39,905 nucleotides of DNA, from assembly GCA_012729055.1 (NCBI GenBank), contig JAAYDW010000043.1, positions 1 through 39,905 of the forward strand, given 5' to 3'. Source of the stretch: Deltaproteobacteria bacterium (GTDB lineage: Bacteria > Desulfobacterota > Syntrophia > Syntrophales > Smithellaceae). Position 1 is the stretch's first letter. The number at the start of each line of letters is the position of its first letter. The translations under genes were made by a program, and so were the position numbers. Below, piece after piece: positions 24,960-33,648 of this stretch. The notes under the pieces were generated by a model. It saw only the letters and a program-made list of their open reading frames with translations. It was not told the DNA's origin and made no database searches.

Positions 24960-26513
24960 ATGAAAAAAGTCGGCAGAAAGGCCGCCCTCGTCATCGACGG
25001 CGGCCCTGTCAGTTTTGAGGAAATGATCGCCGTCGCCAAAGACGGCCTCGCCGTCGCGATCAGCCGTTCGCGCGCTTTTCAGCGGCGGATGGCGGCGACC
25101 GAGCGTGCGCTTTCGACATCTCTGAAGAAGGGCGTCGCGGTTTACGGCGTGAACACGGGCTACGGAAAATCATGCGGAAACCGGATCAGCCTGGCGACGG
25201 CCATGAAAAACGGCCCCAATATTCTGAAATTTCACGGGTGCGGCACCGGAGAACCCATCGGCATTGAAGAAACGCGCGCCGCGATGCTTACGCGCATTCT
25301 CTGCCTGGCGCGCGGCTATTCCGGCGTTTCAATCGCTCTCCTGGAGCAGATGGCCGCGTTTTTGAACGCGGGCATTACGCCCGTCGTACCGTGCGAAGGC
25401 TCGGTGGGCGCCTCCGGCGATCTGACGCCGATGTCGTATATCGGGGCGGCGCTCGCCGGCGAGAGGGACGTGTTTTACGAAGGCGACGTGATGCCGTCTG
25501 CGAAGGCGCTCAAGAAAGCCGGATTGAAGCCCCATGTCTATCGGCCCAAGGAGCCCCTGTCGATGGTGAACGGCACGACGACCATGACGGGAATCGCCGC
25601 GATCTCCGTCGAGCGGGCCCGGCGCATTCTGGATGCCGCGATTTACGCCACCGCGTTTTCGGTGCACGCCATGAAAGGCAACGCCCACCATTATCATCCG
25701 GTGATTTCCGAAGCCAAGCCTTTTCCCGGCCAGGCGTCCGTCGCCCGGAAGATCGCCCATCTGCTTTTGTCGAATGTGTCCGCGCGGCAGCTTGAGGACG
25801 ACGCGCTGGAAACCCTGCAGGATCCCTATTCGCTGCGCTGCGCGCCGCAGGTGCTGGGCGTGCTCGACGACGCGCTTTCCTGGATCAAAACGTGGGTGGA
25901 AATCGAGGCCAATTCGTCCAACGACAATCCCATCTTTGATCCCGCAACAGGGCAGGTGCTGATGGGCGGAAATTTCTACGGCGGCCACATCGCCTTTGCC
26001 ATGGACGGCCTCAAGGCGGCGCTCGCGTCCGTCGCGGACATGTGCGACCGCCAGGTCATGCTGCTCGTCAATCCGGACGTCAACCGGGGGCTGCCGGGCG
26101 ACCTGGTGCGCGTCAACGGCGGTTCCGAGGGCCTCTGCCACGGCTTCAAGGCCATGTCGCTGGCGTCGTCGGCGCTGGCGGCCGAGGCGCTCAAGGATAC
26201 GATGCCCGCCGCTTCTTTTTCGCGGTCGACGGAATCGCACAACCAGGACAAGGTCAGCATGGGCACCATCGCGGCTCGCGACGCAGAGCGCGTCTGCACG
26301 CTTGCGGAACGGGTGGCGGCCATTCATCTGCTGACCGCGGCGCAGGCCTGCGACATCCGCGCCAACATCAAGGCCCGTCCGCTTCTGGCCCGGGCGCTCG
26401 GCGACATCCGCCAGGTGAGCGATCCGGTGATTGAAGACCGGCCGCTGGACGAGGATATTGAACGGATGTGCGTGGTCATCCGCTACACGGATTTCTTTCG
26501 GGGGCAATCATGA
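24960..26513 (+). CDS. MIO-type aromatic amino acid ammonia-lyase (HAL/PAL/TAL family)
   Basis: This 517-residue homotetramer-type lyase deaminates an aromatic amino acid to the arylacrylate. It has catalytic Tyr62 (VYGVNTGYG), the MIO-forming triad Ala151-Ser152-Gly153 in GSVGASGDLTPM, SMVNGTTTM, QDPYSLRCAPQVLG and NSSNDNPIF. In my alignment the selectivity pair (His-Leu in tyrosine, Phe-Leu in phenylalanine and Ser-His in histidine ammonia-lyase) is Phe91-His92, so the substrate is uncertain. In APE and flexirubin loci this family supplies the coumarate-type starter. AAAGGAG is 12 bases upstream. It overlaps the thioesterase gene by 4 bases. Confidence 0.92.
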   Translation: MKKVGRKAALVIDGGPVSFEEMIAVAKDGLAVAISRSRAFQRRMAATERALSTSLKKGVAVYGVNTGYGKSCGNRISLATAMKNGPNILKFHGCGTGEPIGIEETRAAMLTRILCLARGYSGVSIALLEQMAAFLNAGITPVVPCEGSVGASGDLTPMSYIGAALAGERDVFYEGDVMPSAKALKKAGLKPHVYRPKEPLSMVNGTTTMTGIAAISVERARRILDAAIYATAFSVHAMKGNAHHYHPVISEAKPFPGQASVARKIAHLLLSNVSARQLEDDALETLQDPYSLRCAPQVLGVLDDALSWIKTWVEIEANSSNDNPIFDPATGQVLMGGNFYGGHIAFAMDGLKAALASVADMCDRQVMLLVNPDVNRGLPGDLVRVNGGSEGLCHGFKAMSLASSALAAEALKDTMPAASFSRSTESHNQDKVSMGTIAARDAERVCTLAERVAAIHLLTAAQACDIRANIKARPLLARALGDIRQVSDPVIEDRPLDEDIERMCVVIRYTDFFRGQS

Positions 26514-26926
26514 CCGGCGGCAAAAAAAGCTTCGAAGTTCGGATCAATGTGCCGTTTTTCGACCTGGATCCCATGCAGATCGTCTGGCACGGCAATTACC
26601 TCAACTACTTTGAAATCGCGCGCGCGGCGCTTTTCGAGCACCACGGCGTCGATCTCTATTCGTATTACGAGCGGGAAAAAATCATTTTCCCCATCATCCG
26701 GACGGCGACGAAGCATATTTTTCCGCTCAAGCACCGCGACGACATCATCGTCAAGGCCACGCTGGTGGACGCCCATATCAAGCTGGTGGTGGATTTCGAA
26801 ATCCGCCGCGTTGACGACGGCAGCGTTTGCGCGCGGGGCCGCACCGAGCAGGTCGCCGTGAAAACGCCGGAAATGGAAACCCTGTTTTCGCTGCCGGAGG
26901 ATATTCGCCGCCTGTTGGGGGACTGA
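26510..26926 (+). CDS. 4HBT-family acyl-CoA/ACP thioesterase
   Basis: This 138-residue hot-dog thioesterase has the active-site signature PFFDLDPMQIVWHGNYLNYFE near the N-terminus, with Asp20 at the position of the catalytic acid of 4-hydroxybenzoyl-CoA thioesterase. It would release or edit acyl-ACP or acyl-CoA (ApeK-like role in APE loci). The ATG at 26510 overlaps the lyase stop (ATGA), which favours it over the upstream in-frame start at 26468. It ends 2 bases before the DAK2-DegV gene. Confidence 0.88.
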   Translation: MTGGKKSFEVRINVPFFDLDPMQIVWHGNYLNYFEIARAALFEHHGVDLYSYYEREKIIFPIIRTATKHIFPLKHRDDIIVKATLVDAHIKLVVDFEIRRVDDGSVCARGRTEQVAVKTPEMETLFSLPEDIRRLLGD

Positions 26927-26928
26927 TC

Positions 26929-28635
26929 ATGGACGATCTTTTGCAGAAAGCTTTTGTCGCCGGCGGAGAGCGGGTGGCCGCCTGGGCGGACCTGCTCGAT
27001 GCCATCAACGTTTATCCCGTGGCCGACGGCGACACGGGCCGGAACCTGGCCGTCAGCCTTTCGCCTCTCCGTTTGGCCGGCGAAAGCGCCGACCGGCTGG
27101 TCCGCCGGCTGCTCGTCGCCGCGCGGGGCAACTCCGGCAACATCGCCTCGCAGTTTTTCTCGGCGTTTTACACGCTGGCCGCCCCGTCCGAGCTGGCCCC
27201 GGCCGTCCGGGAAGCCAACGCGCGGGCCTGGAAGGCGGTAAGCAGGCCCAAACCCGGCACGATGCTCTCCGTGTTCGACGCGCTCGAAGAAACGCTCGGC
27301 CGGCAGGAATTCGGCGGCGACGAAGAAGACGCCGGGCGGATCATCGCCCATCTGGGCGAAGCCGTCCGGGAAACGAAGGAGTTGCTGCCGAAACTCAGCC
27401 AGGCGGGCGTGGTGGACGCGGGCGCCCTGGGCATGTATATTTTTTTTGAAGGATTCTTCTACACGCTGGCCGGCCGGAGCGATTCCTACCGGCCGGTGAC
27501 GGACGTCTTCGCCGGCAGTCTGAAAATTTCGTCTTCCTTCCGCGAAACGGCGGAGAGCGGATACTGCGTCGATTTTGTGGTAAAGGCCGACGCGCCGTCG
27601 GAGGACCTGGCGAAAGTCGCGGGCGCTGAGGAAAGCGCCGTCATTCTTCGCGACGGCGATCTGTACAAAATCCATCTCCACACGGACGACCGGGAAAAGG
27701 TCCGTTCGCAAATGGGCGCCCTGGGCTCCGTCATGACCTGGGAAGACGACAACCTTGCCCTGCAGATCCGGGATTTCATGAACGCGCCTGCGGAGTCAAA
27801 CCTGCACCTGATGACGGACGCCGCCGGATCGGTTACCCGCGACGACGCCCGGAAGTACGGCTTCACGCTCCTGGCGAGCTATCTTAATGTGGGCGATCAA
27901 TCCCTGCCGGAGACGTATTTTCATCCCGCCGAGCTTTACCGCGCCATGAACGATGGAGTCAAGGTGTCCACGTCGCAGGCCTCCGTGTTTGAAAGACATC
28001 AGTTCTACGCAAGTGTGCTGGCCCGGTTTGAAAAAGTGCTGTACCTGTGCGTCGGCTCCGTCTTTACCGGCAACTACGCCGTGGCGATGGAATGGAAAAG
28101 AGAGCATGATCCGGAAAACCGCCTGACGGCGCTCGACACGGGCGCGGCGTCCGGCCGGCTGGGCGTGATCACGCTTGCGACGCAGCGTCATCTGCTGCAA
28201 ACCCGCGACATGGACAAGACGATCGCCTTTGCCCGGGAAGCGGTCGCGCGCTGCGAGGAGTACGTCTTTCTCGAGAAACTGCAATACCTGGCCGCAGGCG
28301 GCAGGCTCTCCAAGACCAGCGCTTTTTTCGGCGACATGCTGAAAATGAAGCCGGTCATTTCCCCGCAGCCGGAAGGCGCCAAAAAGATGGGCGTGGTGCG
28401 CAACCGCAAAGAGCAGATCAGCATGGCGCAGGACAAACTGGCCGCGGCGCTCGGCCGGGATGATTCGGCGCTCATCATGCTGGAATATTCCGACAACAGC
28501 GACATGGTCGCCGAATTGCGGGAGACGATCGGCCGGCTGTATCCGCAGGCGGACATTATCCTCCAGCCCCTGTCTCTCACGTCCGGCGCGCACATGGGGC
28601 CCGGAACGTGGGGCGTGGCTTTTTTAAAACTGTGA
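26929..28635 (+). CDS. DAK2-DegV fusion protein (FakA/FakB-like fatty acid kinase)
   Basis: This 568-residue protein has an N-terminal DAK2 nucleotide-binding domain: NVYPVADGDTGRNL with metal-binding Asp33 and Asp35, and AARGNSGNIASQFF. A middle FakA-type domain follows (CVDFVVKADAPSEDL to KIHLHTDD). From about residue 290 there is a DegV/EDD fatty-acid-binding domain (LHLMTDAAGSVTRDDA, VSTSQASVFERHQFY, GSVFTGNYAVA). In Gram-positives FakA (kinase) and FakB (DegV carrier) are separate and make acyl-phosphate; here both functions seem joined. A role in activating or recycling the cluster's acyl chain is inference. The start at 26929, 2 bases after the thioesterase stop, is chosen over an upstream frame that overlaps it. 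Confidence 0.85.
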   Translation: MDDLLQKAFVAGGERVAAWADLLDAINVYPVADGDTGRNLAVSLSPLRLAGESADRLVRRLLVAARGNSGNIASQFFSAFYTLAAPSELAPAVREANARAWKAVSRPKPGTMLSVFDALEETLGRQEFGGDEEDAGRIIAHLGEAVRETKELLPKLSQAGVVDAGALGMYIFFEGFFYTLAGRSDSYRPVTDVFAGSLKISSSFRETAESGYCVDFVVKADAPSEDLAKVAGAEESAVILRDGDLYKIHLHTDDREKVRSQMGALGSVMTWEDDNLALQIRDFMNAPAESNLHLMTDAAGSVTRDDARKYGFTLLASYLNVGDQSLPETYFHPAELYRAMNDGVKVSTSQASVFERHQFYASVLARFEKVLYLCVGSVFTGNYAVAMEWKREHDPENRLTALDTGAASGRLGVITLATQRHLLQTRDMDKTIAFAREAVARCEEYVFLEKLQYLAAGGRLSKTSAFFGDMLKMKPVISPQPEGAKKMGVVRNRKEQISMAQDKLAAALGRDDSALIMLEYSDNSDMVAELRETIGRLYPQADIILQPLSLTSGAHMGPGTWGVAFLKL

Positions 28636-28658
28636 CGTTAAAGGAAGGTCTCCGACGG

Positions 28659-29441
28659 ATGACGACGCAAGACGGACAACAACGGATGATGAACGGACGG
28701 CAGACGGCGGATGACAATCCGCGGGCGCCGGAAAACCTCGGCCGCTTTGCCTTCATCATTCCCGCCTACAACCATGCCGCGACGGTCGCGCAGGTGGCCA
28801 GAAAAGCCCGGGATATGGGATTTCCCGTTTTTGTCGTCGACGACGGATCGACGGACGACACGCCGCAGCGTCTCGCGGAAATCAGGGACATCCAGGTGCT
28901 CAGCCACGAAAAGAACGAAGGCAAGGGCGCGGCGATCCTGACCGGATTCATGGCCGCCTCGCACGTGGCCGATTACGCGATCACCGTCGACGCGGACGGA
29001 CAGCACGATCCCGAAGACGCCTTGCGTCTGATCAACGTCATCCCGCTCAAAAAACGGCCGGTGGTGGTCGGAGCGCGCGAAGGCATGGACGCCGTCCGGG
29101 GGGCGCACATTCCCTGGACCAGCCGGTTCGGCCGCAAGTTTTCCAATTTCTGGGTTCGCCTCTCCGGAGGTCCGGCCGTTTCGGATTCGCAAAGCGGCAT
29201 GAGAATCTATCCGCTGCCGGAAGCCCTGAGCCTGCCCGTACGGGCGCGGCGCTTCCAGTTCGAAGTGGAGATTCTGGTGCAGGCGCGAAGAAAAGCCATT
29301 CCGGTTTTCGAAGCGCCGATCAGCGTACTGTACAGTCCCGACGGGACCCGCATCTCTCATTTCCGCCCGTTCGTGGACTTCCTGCGCAACGCCAAAACGT
29401 TTACGCGCCTGATCTTTGACCGGATTTTTCACCGGTATTGA
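28659..29441 (+). CDS. family 2 glycosyltransferase
   Basis: This 260-residue GT-A fold enzyme resembles polyprenyl-phosphate sugar transferases. It shows FIIPAYNHAATV, VVDDGSTDDTPQ (about 59-70), NEGKGAAILTGF and the metal/nucleotide motif VDADGQHDPED. There is no C-terminal TM domain, so it would be cytoplasmic or peripheral. In APE loci glycosyltransferase-like proteins act late; here it could glycosylate the lipid or acceptor (inference). The ATG at 28659 has AAGGAAGG 10 bases upstream; ATG at 28686 is an alternative and conservation begins only around residue 29. It starts 23 bases after the fusion gene. Confidence 0.87.
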   Translation: MTTQDGQQRMMNGRQTADDNPRAPENLGRFAFIIPAYNHAATVAQVARKARDMGFPVFVVDDGSTDDTPQRLAEIRDIQVLSHEKNEGKGAAILTGFMAASHVADYAITVDADGQHDPEDALRLINVIPLKKRPVVVGAREGMDAVRGAHIPWTSRFGRKFSNFWVRLSGGPAVSDSQSGMRIYPLPEALSLPVRARRFQFEVEILVQARRKAIPVFEAPISVLYSPDGTRISHFRPFVDFLRNAKTFTRLIFDRIFHRY

Positions 29442-29524
29442 AATCGGGAGCGGACGCCCCGAACGGGCGCCCGCGCGGGTCCGCCCGGAGACGGGACGTC
29501 GGGAAAGACGCGGCCGGTTTTCCC

Positions 29525-29561
29525 TTGCCAGTCGCGGGGAAATGTGGTTAATTTCCCCGCG
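29525..29561 (+). promoter_or_regulatory. hairpin with promoter-like boxes before the exporter gene
   Basis: An 11-bp perfect stem, CGCGGGGAAAT (29533-29543) and ATTTCCCCGCG (29551-29561), with a 7-base loop lies 35 bases upstream of the exporter start. The sequence also has TTGCCA (29525-29530), a 17-base spacer and TTAATT (29548-29553). No T-run follows, so it is a weak terminator on the plus strand. It may be an RNA structure, an operator or an internal promoter. Confidence 0.4.
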
Positions 29562-29596
29562 ATACGCAAAATAAACCTGACCGTCCAAAGGTTTCC

Positions 29597-32500
29597 ATGC
29601 CGCCTCGCCGATACCCCATAAAATGGTCGATCGTTCTTGTCACCGCCCTTGTCGTGGGGGTGTTGTTCTTCTGGGAAACCCGCCATTTAAACATTGAAAC
29701 CGACATTCTGGAATCCATGCCGCGCCATGATCCGATCCTGGCTTCCGCCCGGCGGGTGATCGGTCATCTGCCCGTTTCGGACAAGGTTTTCGTCGATCTC
29801 GAACAAGCTTCCGAAAATCCCGACAAGCTGGCGCGGGCGGCCCGGCTCGTTGAAGAGACGTTAAATGAAAGCGGTTTGTTTGCGCGTGTCGGCATCGCCG
29901 ACGAAGCGGGCGCGTTTCCGGAGCTTTTGGCGCATGTCCGCGAACGTCTGCCGTCGCTCTTTTCCGCGGACGATCTCGAACGCAAAATCGCGCCGCTTCT
30001 GGCGCCGGACAAGATCCGGGAGACGATGGCGCAAAACCGGCGGAGCCTGGAAGATCTGCAGGGCATCGGCCGGGCGGACATGATCGCCGGGGATCCGCTG
30101 GGATTTTCCTTTGTGATCCTGGAGCAAATGTCCGCGCTCCTGCCGACCGGTTCCGCCCGGTTTCATTCCGGCCAACTGCTCTCCGCCGACGGCCGCCACG
30201 CGCTTATCATCGCCCGCCTGGCCGGTTCGGGAACGGATACGACCCGGGCGGCGAAAATCGCCCAGACGCTGGACGACGCCGGGCGGATGCTCGCGGCGCA
30301 TCCGGAGTTGAACGACCGCTACGTTCTCACGCCGGTGGGCGGCTATCGTGCGGCGCTGGACAATGAAACCGTCGCCAAACGCGACACGCGGCTGGCGGTT
30401 TTGCTTACGACGCTGGGCATTGCGCTGTTGCTGATTCTGGCCTTTCCCCGCCCGCTCATCGGCCTGGCGGCGCTCCTGCCGTCCATGGTCGGAGCGATTG
30501 CGGCGCTGTTTGTCTGCTCTTTTCTTTTTCAGTCAATGTCGCTTCTGGCGGTCGGCTTCGGCGGGGCGATTCTGGCCTTTACGGTCGATCTGGGACTTAC
30601 CTATCTTTTGTTTCTGGATCAGCCCCGGACCACGGGCGGCCGGGAGGCGGCGCGGGAAGTGTGGTCGGCGGAGTTCACGGCGGCCCTGACCACGATGGGC
30701 GCCTTTTTGCTGCTTCTGGTGAGCGATTTTGAAATCCTTGCCCAAATCGGCGTATTTGCCGCGCTGGGCATCGGCTTTGCCTTCACTTTCGTCCATATCG
30801 TCTTTCCCCGGATTTTTCCGGCCCTGCCGCCGGCCCGGCGCGAATCCAACCGCCGGCTGGCGCGCGCCATCCGGAAAATCGCCGCGCCGGCCGGGTGGAA
30901 GCCGGCCGCCGCGCTGGTTTTCGGCCTCGTCATGCTGTTTTTCGCCAAACCGGTTTTCAACGTGGACCTGCAGGCCATGAATTCCGTAAGCCCCGAGACG
31001 ATTGCCGCCGAAAACAAACTGCAAGGGGTTTGGGGCAATCTTTCCGGCCGGTGCTATGTCCTTGTGGAAGCGCCGACGCTCGCGGCGCTGCAAAAGAAGA
31101 ACGAGCGGCTGGAGGTGTTCCTCGCGGGCGACGCCACGAGCGGCAAACTCGCCCCCGTTTTTTTGCCGACCCGAATCTTTCCGTCGCGGGACGCGGCCGC
31201 CGGCCATTTTGCCGCCTGGAGCGCGTTCTGGACGCCCGAACGCGCCGCAGCGCTCCGGCGCGATTTCGGAAACGCGGCGCGAGAAAACGGTTTTGCGCCG
31301 GATGCCTTCGAGCCTTTCTGGCGGATGTTCTCCGCGGACGCGCCGGTCGCCGTCGCGATTCCGCCTCGGTATTTTGATCTGCTGGGCATTGCTCCTGCGG
31401 CCCAGGGCTTTGCGCAGCTCAGTCTGCTTACGGCCGGAAAAAACTACAACGCCCGGGAATTCTTCTCCCGTCTCACCGGCGCGGAGCTGGGCAGCTTCTT
31501 TGACGCGGATCTTTTCAATCGCCGACTGGGGGAATTCCTGAAAGAAATTTTTATCGAAATCGCCTTTATCGTCAGCATCGGCCTGATGGTCGTGATCTTC
31601 TTCTTTTTTCTGGACTGGCGCCTGTCGCTTGCTATTCTGGCGCCCGTGGCTTTTGCGCTTGTCTCCACGCTGGGGACCCTCAAACTGCTCGGCCGTCCCC
31701 TGGACATTCCCGGCATCATGCTGTGGGTCGTGATTCTGGGCATGGGCGTGGACTACGCGATTTACTACGTCTGCACCTATCAGCGCCATCCGGATGAACA
31801 ATCGCCGGCGCTGAACACGGTGAAGCTGTCCATCTTTCTTTCCGCCGCGACCACGTTCATCGGCTTCGGCGTTCTGGCGCTGGCCCGTCATTCCCTGCTT
31901 CAAAGCATCGGCCTGGTGTCGCTTTTGGGCGTCGGCTACTCGCTTTTAGGCGTCTATTTCATTTTGCCTTTCCTGATGAAAAAAATCTTTGCGCCGTTTA
32001 CCTTTCCCGCGGGCGCGCTCCAGGCGGGATCGCGCGAGCATGCCCGCCGCGTCCTTTTGCGTTACCGGCTGCTGCCCGGTTATCCGCGGGTGTTTGCCCG
32101 CTTTAAGATGAAGATGGACCCCATGTTTGCCGAACTCAACCGTTATGTGCAAAATCCCCGCCGGATCATCGACATCGGCTGCGGCTACGGCGTGCCGGCC
32201 GTGTGGCTTCTGGAACTGCACCCGGAGGCGAGCGTTCTGGGCCTCGAGCCGGATGAGGAAAGGGCGCACATCGCCCGCCGCGTCCTCGGGGCGCGGGGAG
32301 CCGTGCAGACGGGACTGGCGCCGGACCTGCCCGAGGGGGAAAGTCCGGCCGATCATGTCCTGATGATCGACATGCTGCATTACCTGGACGATGAGGCCCT
32401 GCGACTGGTTTGCCGGCGGATTTACGAGAGGCTTGCGCCGGAAGGCGTCCTGGTGATCCGCGCGACCGTGCCGTCGGAAAGCACCTTCCCCTGGAAAAGA

Positions 32501-32671
32501 TGGGTGGAAGAGGCGCGCCTCAAAATCACCCGGACGCCGCGGCGTTTCCGCCGGGAAGAGACGATTGCCGGATTTCTGGCCGCCGCCGGATTTGACGCAA
32601 GCGTGCATTCCTCGCCGGTTTCCGGCGTGGAAGAAAAATGGTTTGTCGGAAGGAAACCGCAGCCGCGCTGA
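29597..32671 (+). CDS. MMPL/RND-type exporter fused to a SAM-dependent methyltransferase
   Basis: This 1024-residue protein joins two parts. Residues 1 to about 795 form an MMPL/RND permease: TM1 at 10-28, a large periplasmic loop, a TM bundle around 265-405, TM7 near 437, a second loop, and TMs around 650-795 with GMGVDYAIYY, the RND proton-relay-type motif. Residues about 850-1024 form a class I methyltransferase with motif I IDIGCGYGVPAVW (856 on) and acidic LGLEPDEE. Exporters of this family move the aryl polyene to the outer membrane, and APE loci also contain a separate methyltransferase; here they are one polypeptide with no stop or frameshift between. AAAGG precedes the start by 6 bases. 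Confidence 0.9.
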   Translation: MPPRRYPIKWSIVLVTALVVGVLFFWETRHLNIETDILESMPRHDPILASARRVIGHLPVSDKVFVDLEQASENPDKLARAARLVEETLNESGLFARVGIADEAGAFPELLAHVRERLPSLFSADDLERKIAPLLAPDKIRETMAQNRRSLEDLQGIGRADMIAGDPLGFSFVILEQMSALLPTGSARFHSGQLLSADGRHALIIARLAGSGTDTTRAAKIAQTLDDAGRMLAAHPELNDRYVLTPVGGYRAALDNETVAKRDTRLAVLLTTLGIALLLILAFPRPLIGLAALLPSMVGAIAALFVCSFLFQSMSLLAVGFGGAILAFTVDLGLTYLLFLDQPRTTGGREAAREVWSAEFTAALTTMGAFLLLLVSDFEILAQIGVFAALGIGFAFTFVHIVFPRIFPALPPARRESNRRLARAIRKIAAPAGWKPAAALVFGLVMLFFAKPVFNVDLQAMNSVSPETIAAENKLQGVWGNLSGRCYVLVEAPTLAALQKKNERLEVFLAGDATSGKLAPVFLPTRIFPSRDAAAGHFAAWSAFWTPERAAALRRDFGNAARENGFAPDAFEPFWRMFSADAPVAVAIPPRYFDLLGIAPAAQGFAQLSLLTAGKNYNAREFFSRLTGAELGSFFDADLFNRRLGEFLKEIFIEIAFIVSIGLMVVIFFFFLDWRLSLAILAPVAFALVSTLGTLKLLGRPLDIPGIMLWVVILGMGVDYAIYYVCTYQRHPDEQSPALNTVKLSIFLSAATTFIGFGVLALARHSLLQSIGLVSLLGVGYSLLGVYFILPFLMKKIFAPFTFPAGALQAGSREHARRVLLRYRLLPGYPRVFARFKMKMDPMFAELNRYVQNPRRIIDIGCGYGVPAVWLLELHPEASVLGLEPDEERAHIARRVLGARGAVQTGLAPDLPEGESPADHVLMIDMLHYLDDEALRLVCRRIYERLAPEGVLVIRATVPSESTFPWKRWVEEARLKITRTPRRFRREETIAGFLAAAGFDASVHSSPVSGVEEKWFVGRKPQPR

Positions 32672-32906
32672 GAAAGCATGCCGCCGGCCGCTTCTTTATT
32701 ATTTTAAAATCTGCAAACGGATGATCAAATCCTCCGTCAGGAGCGTCTGTTTTGCTTGTGTGATGGAGCTGCCCGGCAGGTAAGACCATGCGCACGACGC
32801 CTGACGGAAATCGGCTGAGGAAACCGGATAATCTCCTTGACCTCGCCGCGGAATGTTGGCACGATTGCGACGAAAAAAAATCGTTTCAGTGAGGAGATGT
32901 GGAAAA

Positions 32907-33611
32907 ATGACCAAGATACACTATGCCGTCGAAGATCAGATCGCCGTCATCACCCTGGATGACGGGAAGATGAACGTCATGAACTGGGACTTCTTCAAGG
33001 AGTTCAACGAGGCTCTGGACCGCGCCCTGGCCGACCGGGTGGATGTGCTGATTTTCACAGGCCGGCCCGGCATCTTTTCGGCCGGCCTCGATTTGAAGCT
33101 TTTGCCGACGCTGTCGCTGGAGGAGCAGATCCGCTTTCAAAAACTGTTCGCCACAACGATGCTGCGTCTTTACATGTTTCCCCGTCCCGCGATCGCGGCG
33201 TACGCGGGGCATTCCATCGCGGGCGGCGCCATCCTCTCCTATGCCTGCGACTGTTTCATGATCGGCGACGGACCGTATAAAATACAAATCAACGAAGTCG
33301 CCAACAAGATGGTGATCCCCACCTGGATTTCGCTGATCTGCCGGTCCTCCATCCCGCCGCAGCACTGGAAGGAAGCCCTGCTGCACTCGCGGGCTTATTC
33401 GCCCCGCGAAGCGTTTGAACGGGGCATTGTCGATCGGCTGATTGCTCCCGGCGAGGATGTGCTGGAAGCGGCCAGGACCCTGGCCCGCGATTTGTTCAAG
33501 CTCGACGGGCAGGCTTACGCCTACACCAAAAAATACATGCGGCGCGAAGAAGCGGCTCATGCTTTCGACGTCTTCGAAAAAGAGCTCGTCGAATGGCTGC
33601 TCAAGGAATAG
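32907..33611 (+). CDS. enoyl-CoA hydratase/isomerase (crotonase) family protein
   Basis: This 234-residue crotonase-fold protein acts on acyl-CoA thioesters. The oxyanion-hole segments are FSAGLDLK (residues 57-64) and HSIAGGAIL (102-110). Of the two catalytic Glu of hydratases, only the second is present (Glu130 in IQINEVANKM); the first position is Ile109. One-Glu members include enoyl-CoA isomerases and some lyases, so hydration is less likely. The start at 32907 has GAGGAG about 10 bases upstream; a longer frame begins at 32853. It follows the exporter gene by 235 bases and ends before a strong hairpin, so it may be an independent gene rather than part of the cluster. Confidence 0.87.
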   Translation: MTKIHYAVEDQIAVITLDDGKMNVMNWDFFKEFNEALDRALADRVDVLIFTGRPGIFSAGLDLKLLPTLSLEEQIRFQKLFATTMLRLYMFPRPAIAAYAGHSIAGGAILSYACDCFMIGDGPYKIQINEVANKMVIPTWISLICRSSIPPQHWKEALLHSRAYSPREAFERGIVDRLIAPGEDVLEAARTLARDLFKLDGQAYAYTKKYMRREEAAHAFDVFEKELVEWLLKE

Positions 33612-33648
33612 CCGGTCTGTTCCGTCCATGCTTTTAAAGCTGATCTTT

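Noticed and set aside
25329-26507. A 392-codon minus-strand open frame opposite the ammonia-lyase
   Set aside because: The lyase frame contains the MIO motif and catalytic Tyr; the antisense frame shows no motif.
32838-32880. A sigma54-like TGGCAC sequence upstream of the crotonase gene
   Set aside because: The spacing to the needed TTGC element is wrong, so it does not fit the -24/-12 consensus; the alternative TTGACC box has only a 3/6 -10 match.
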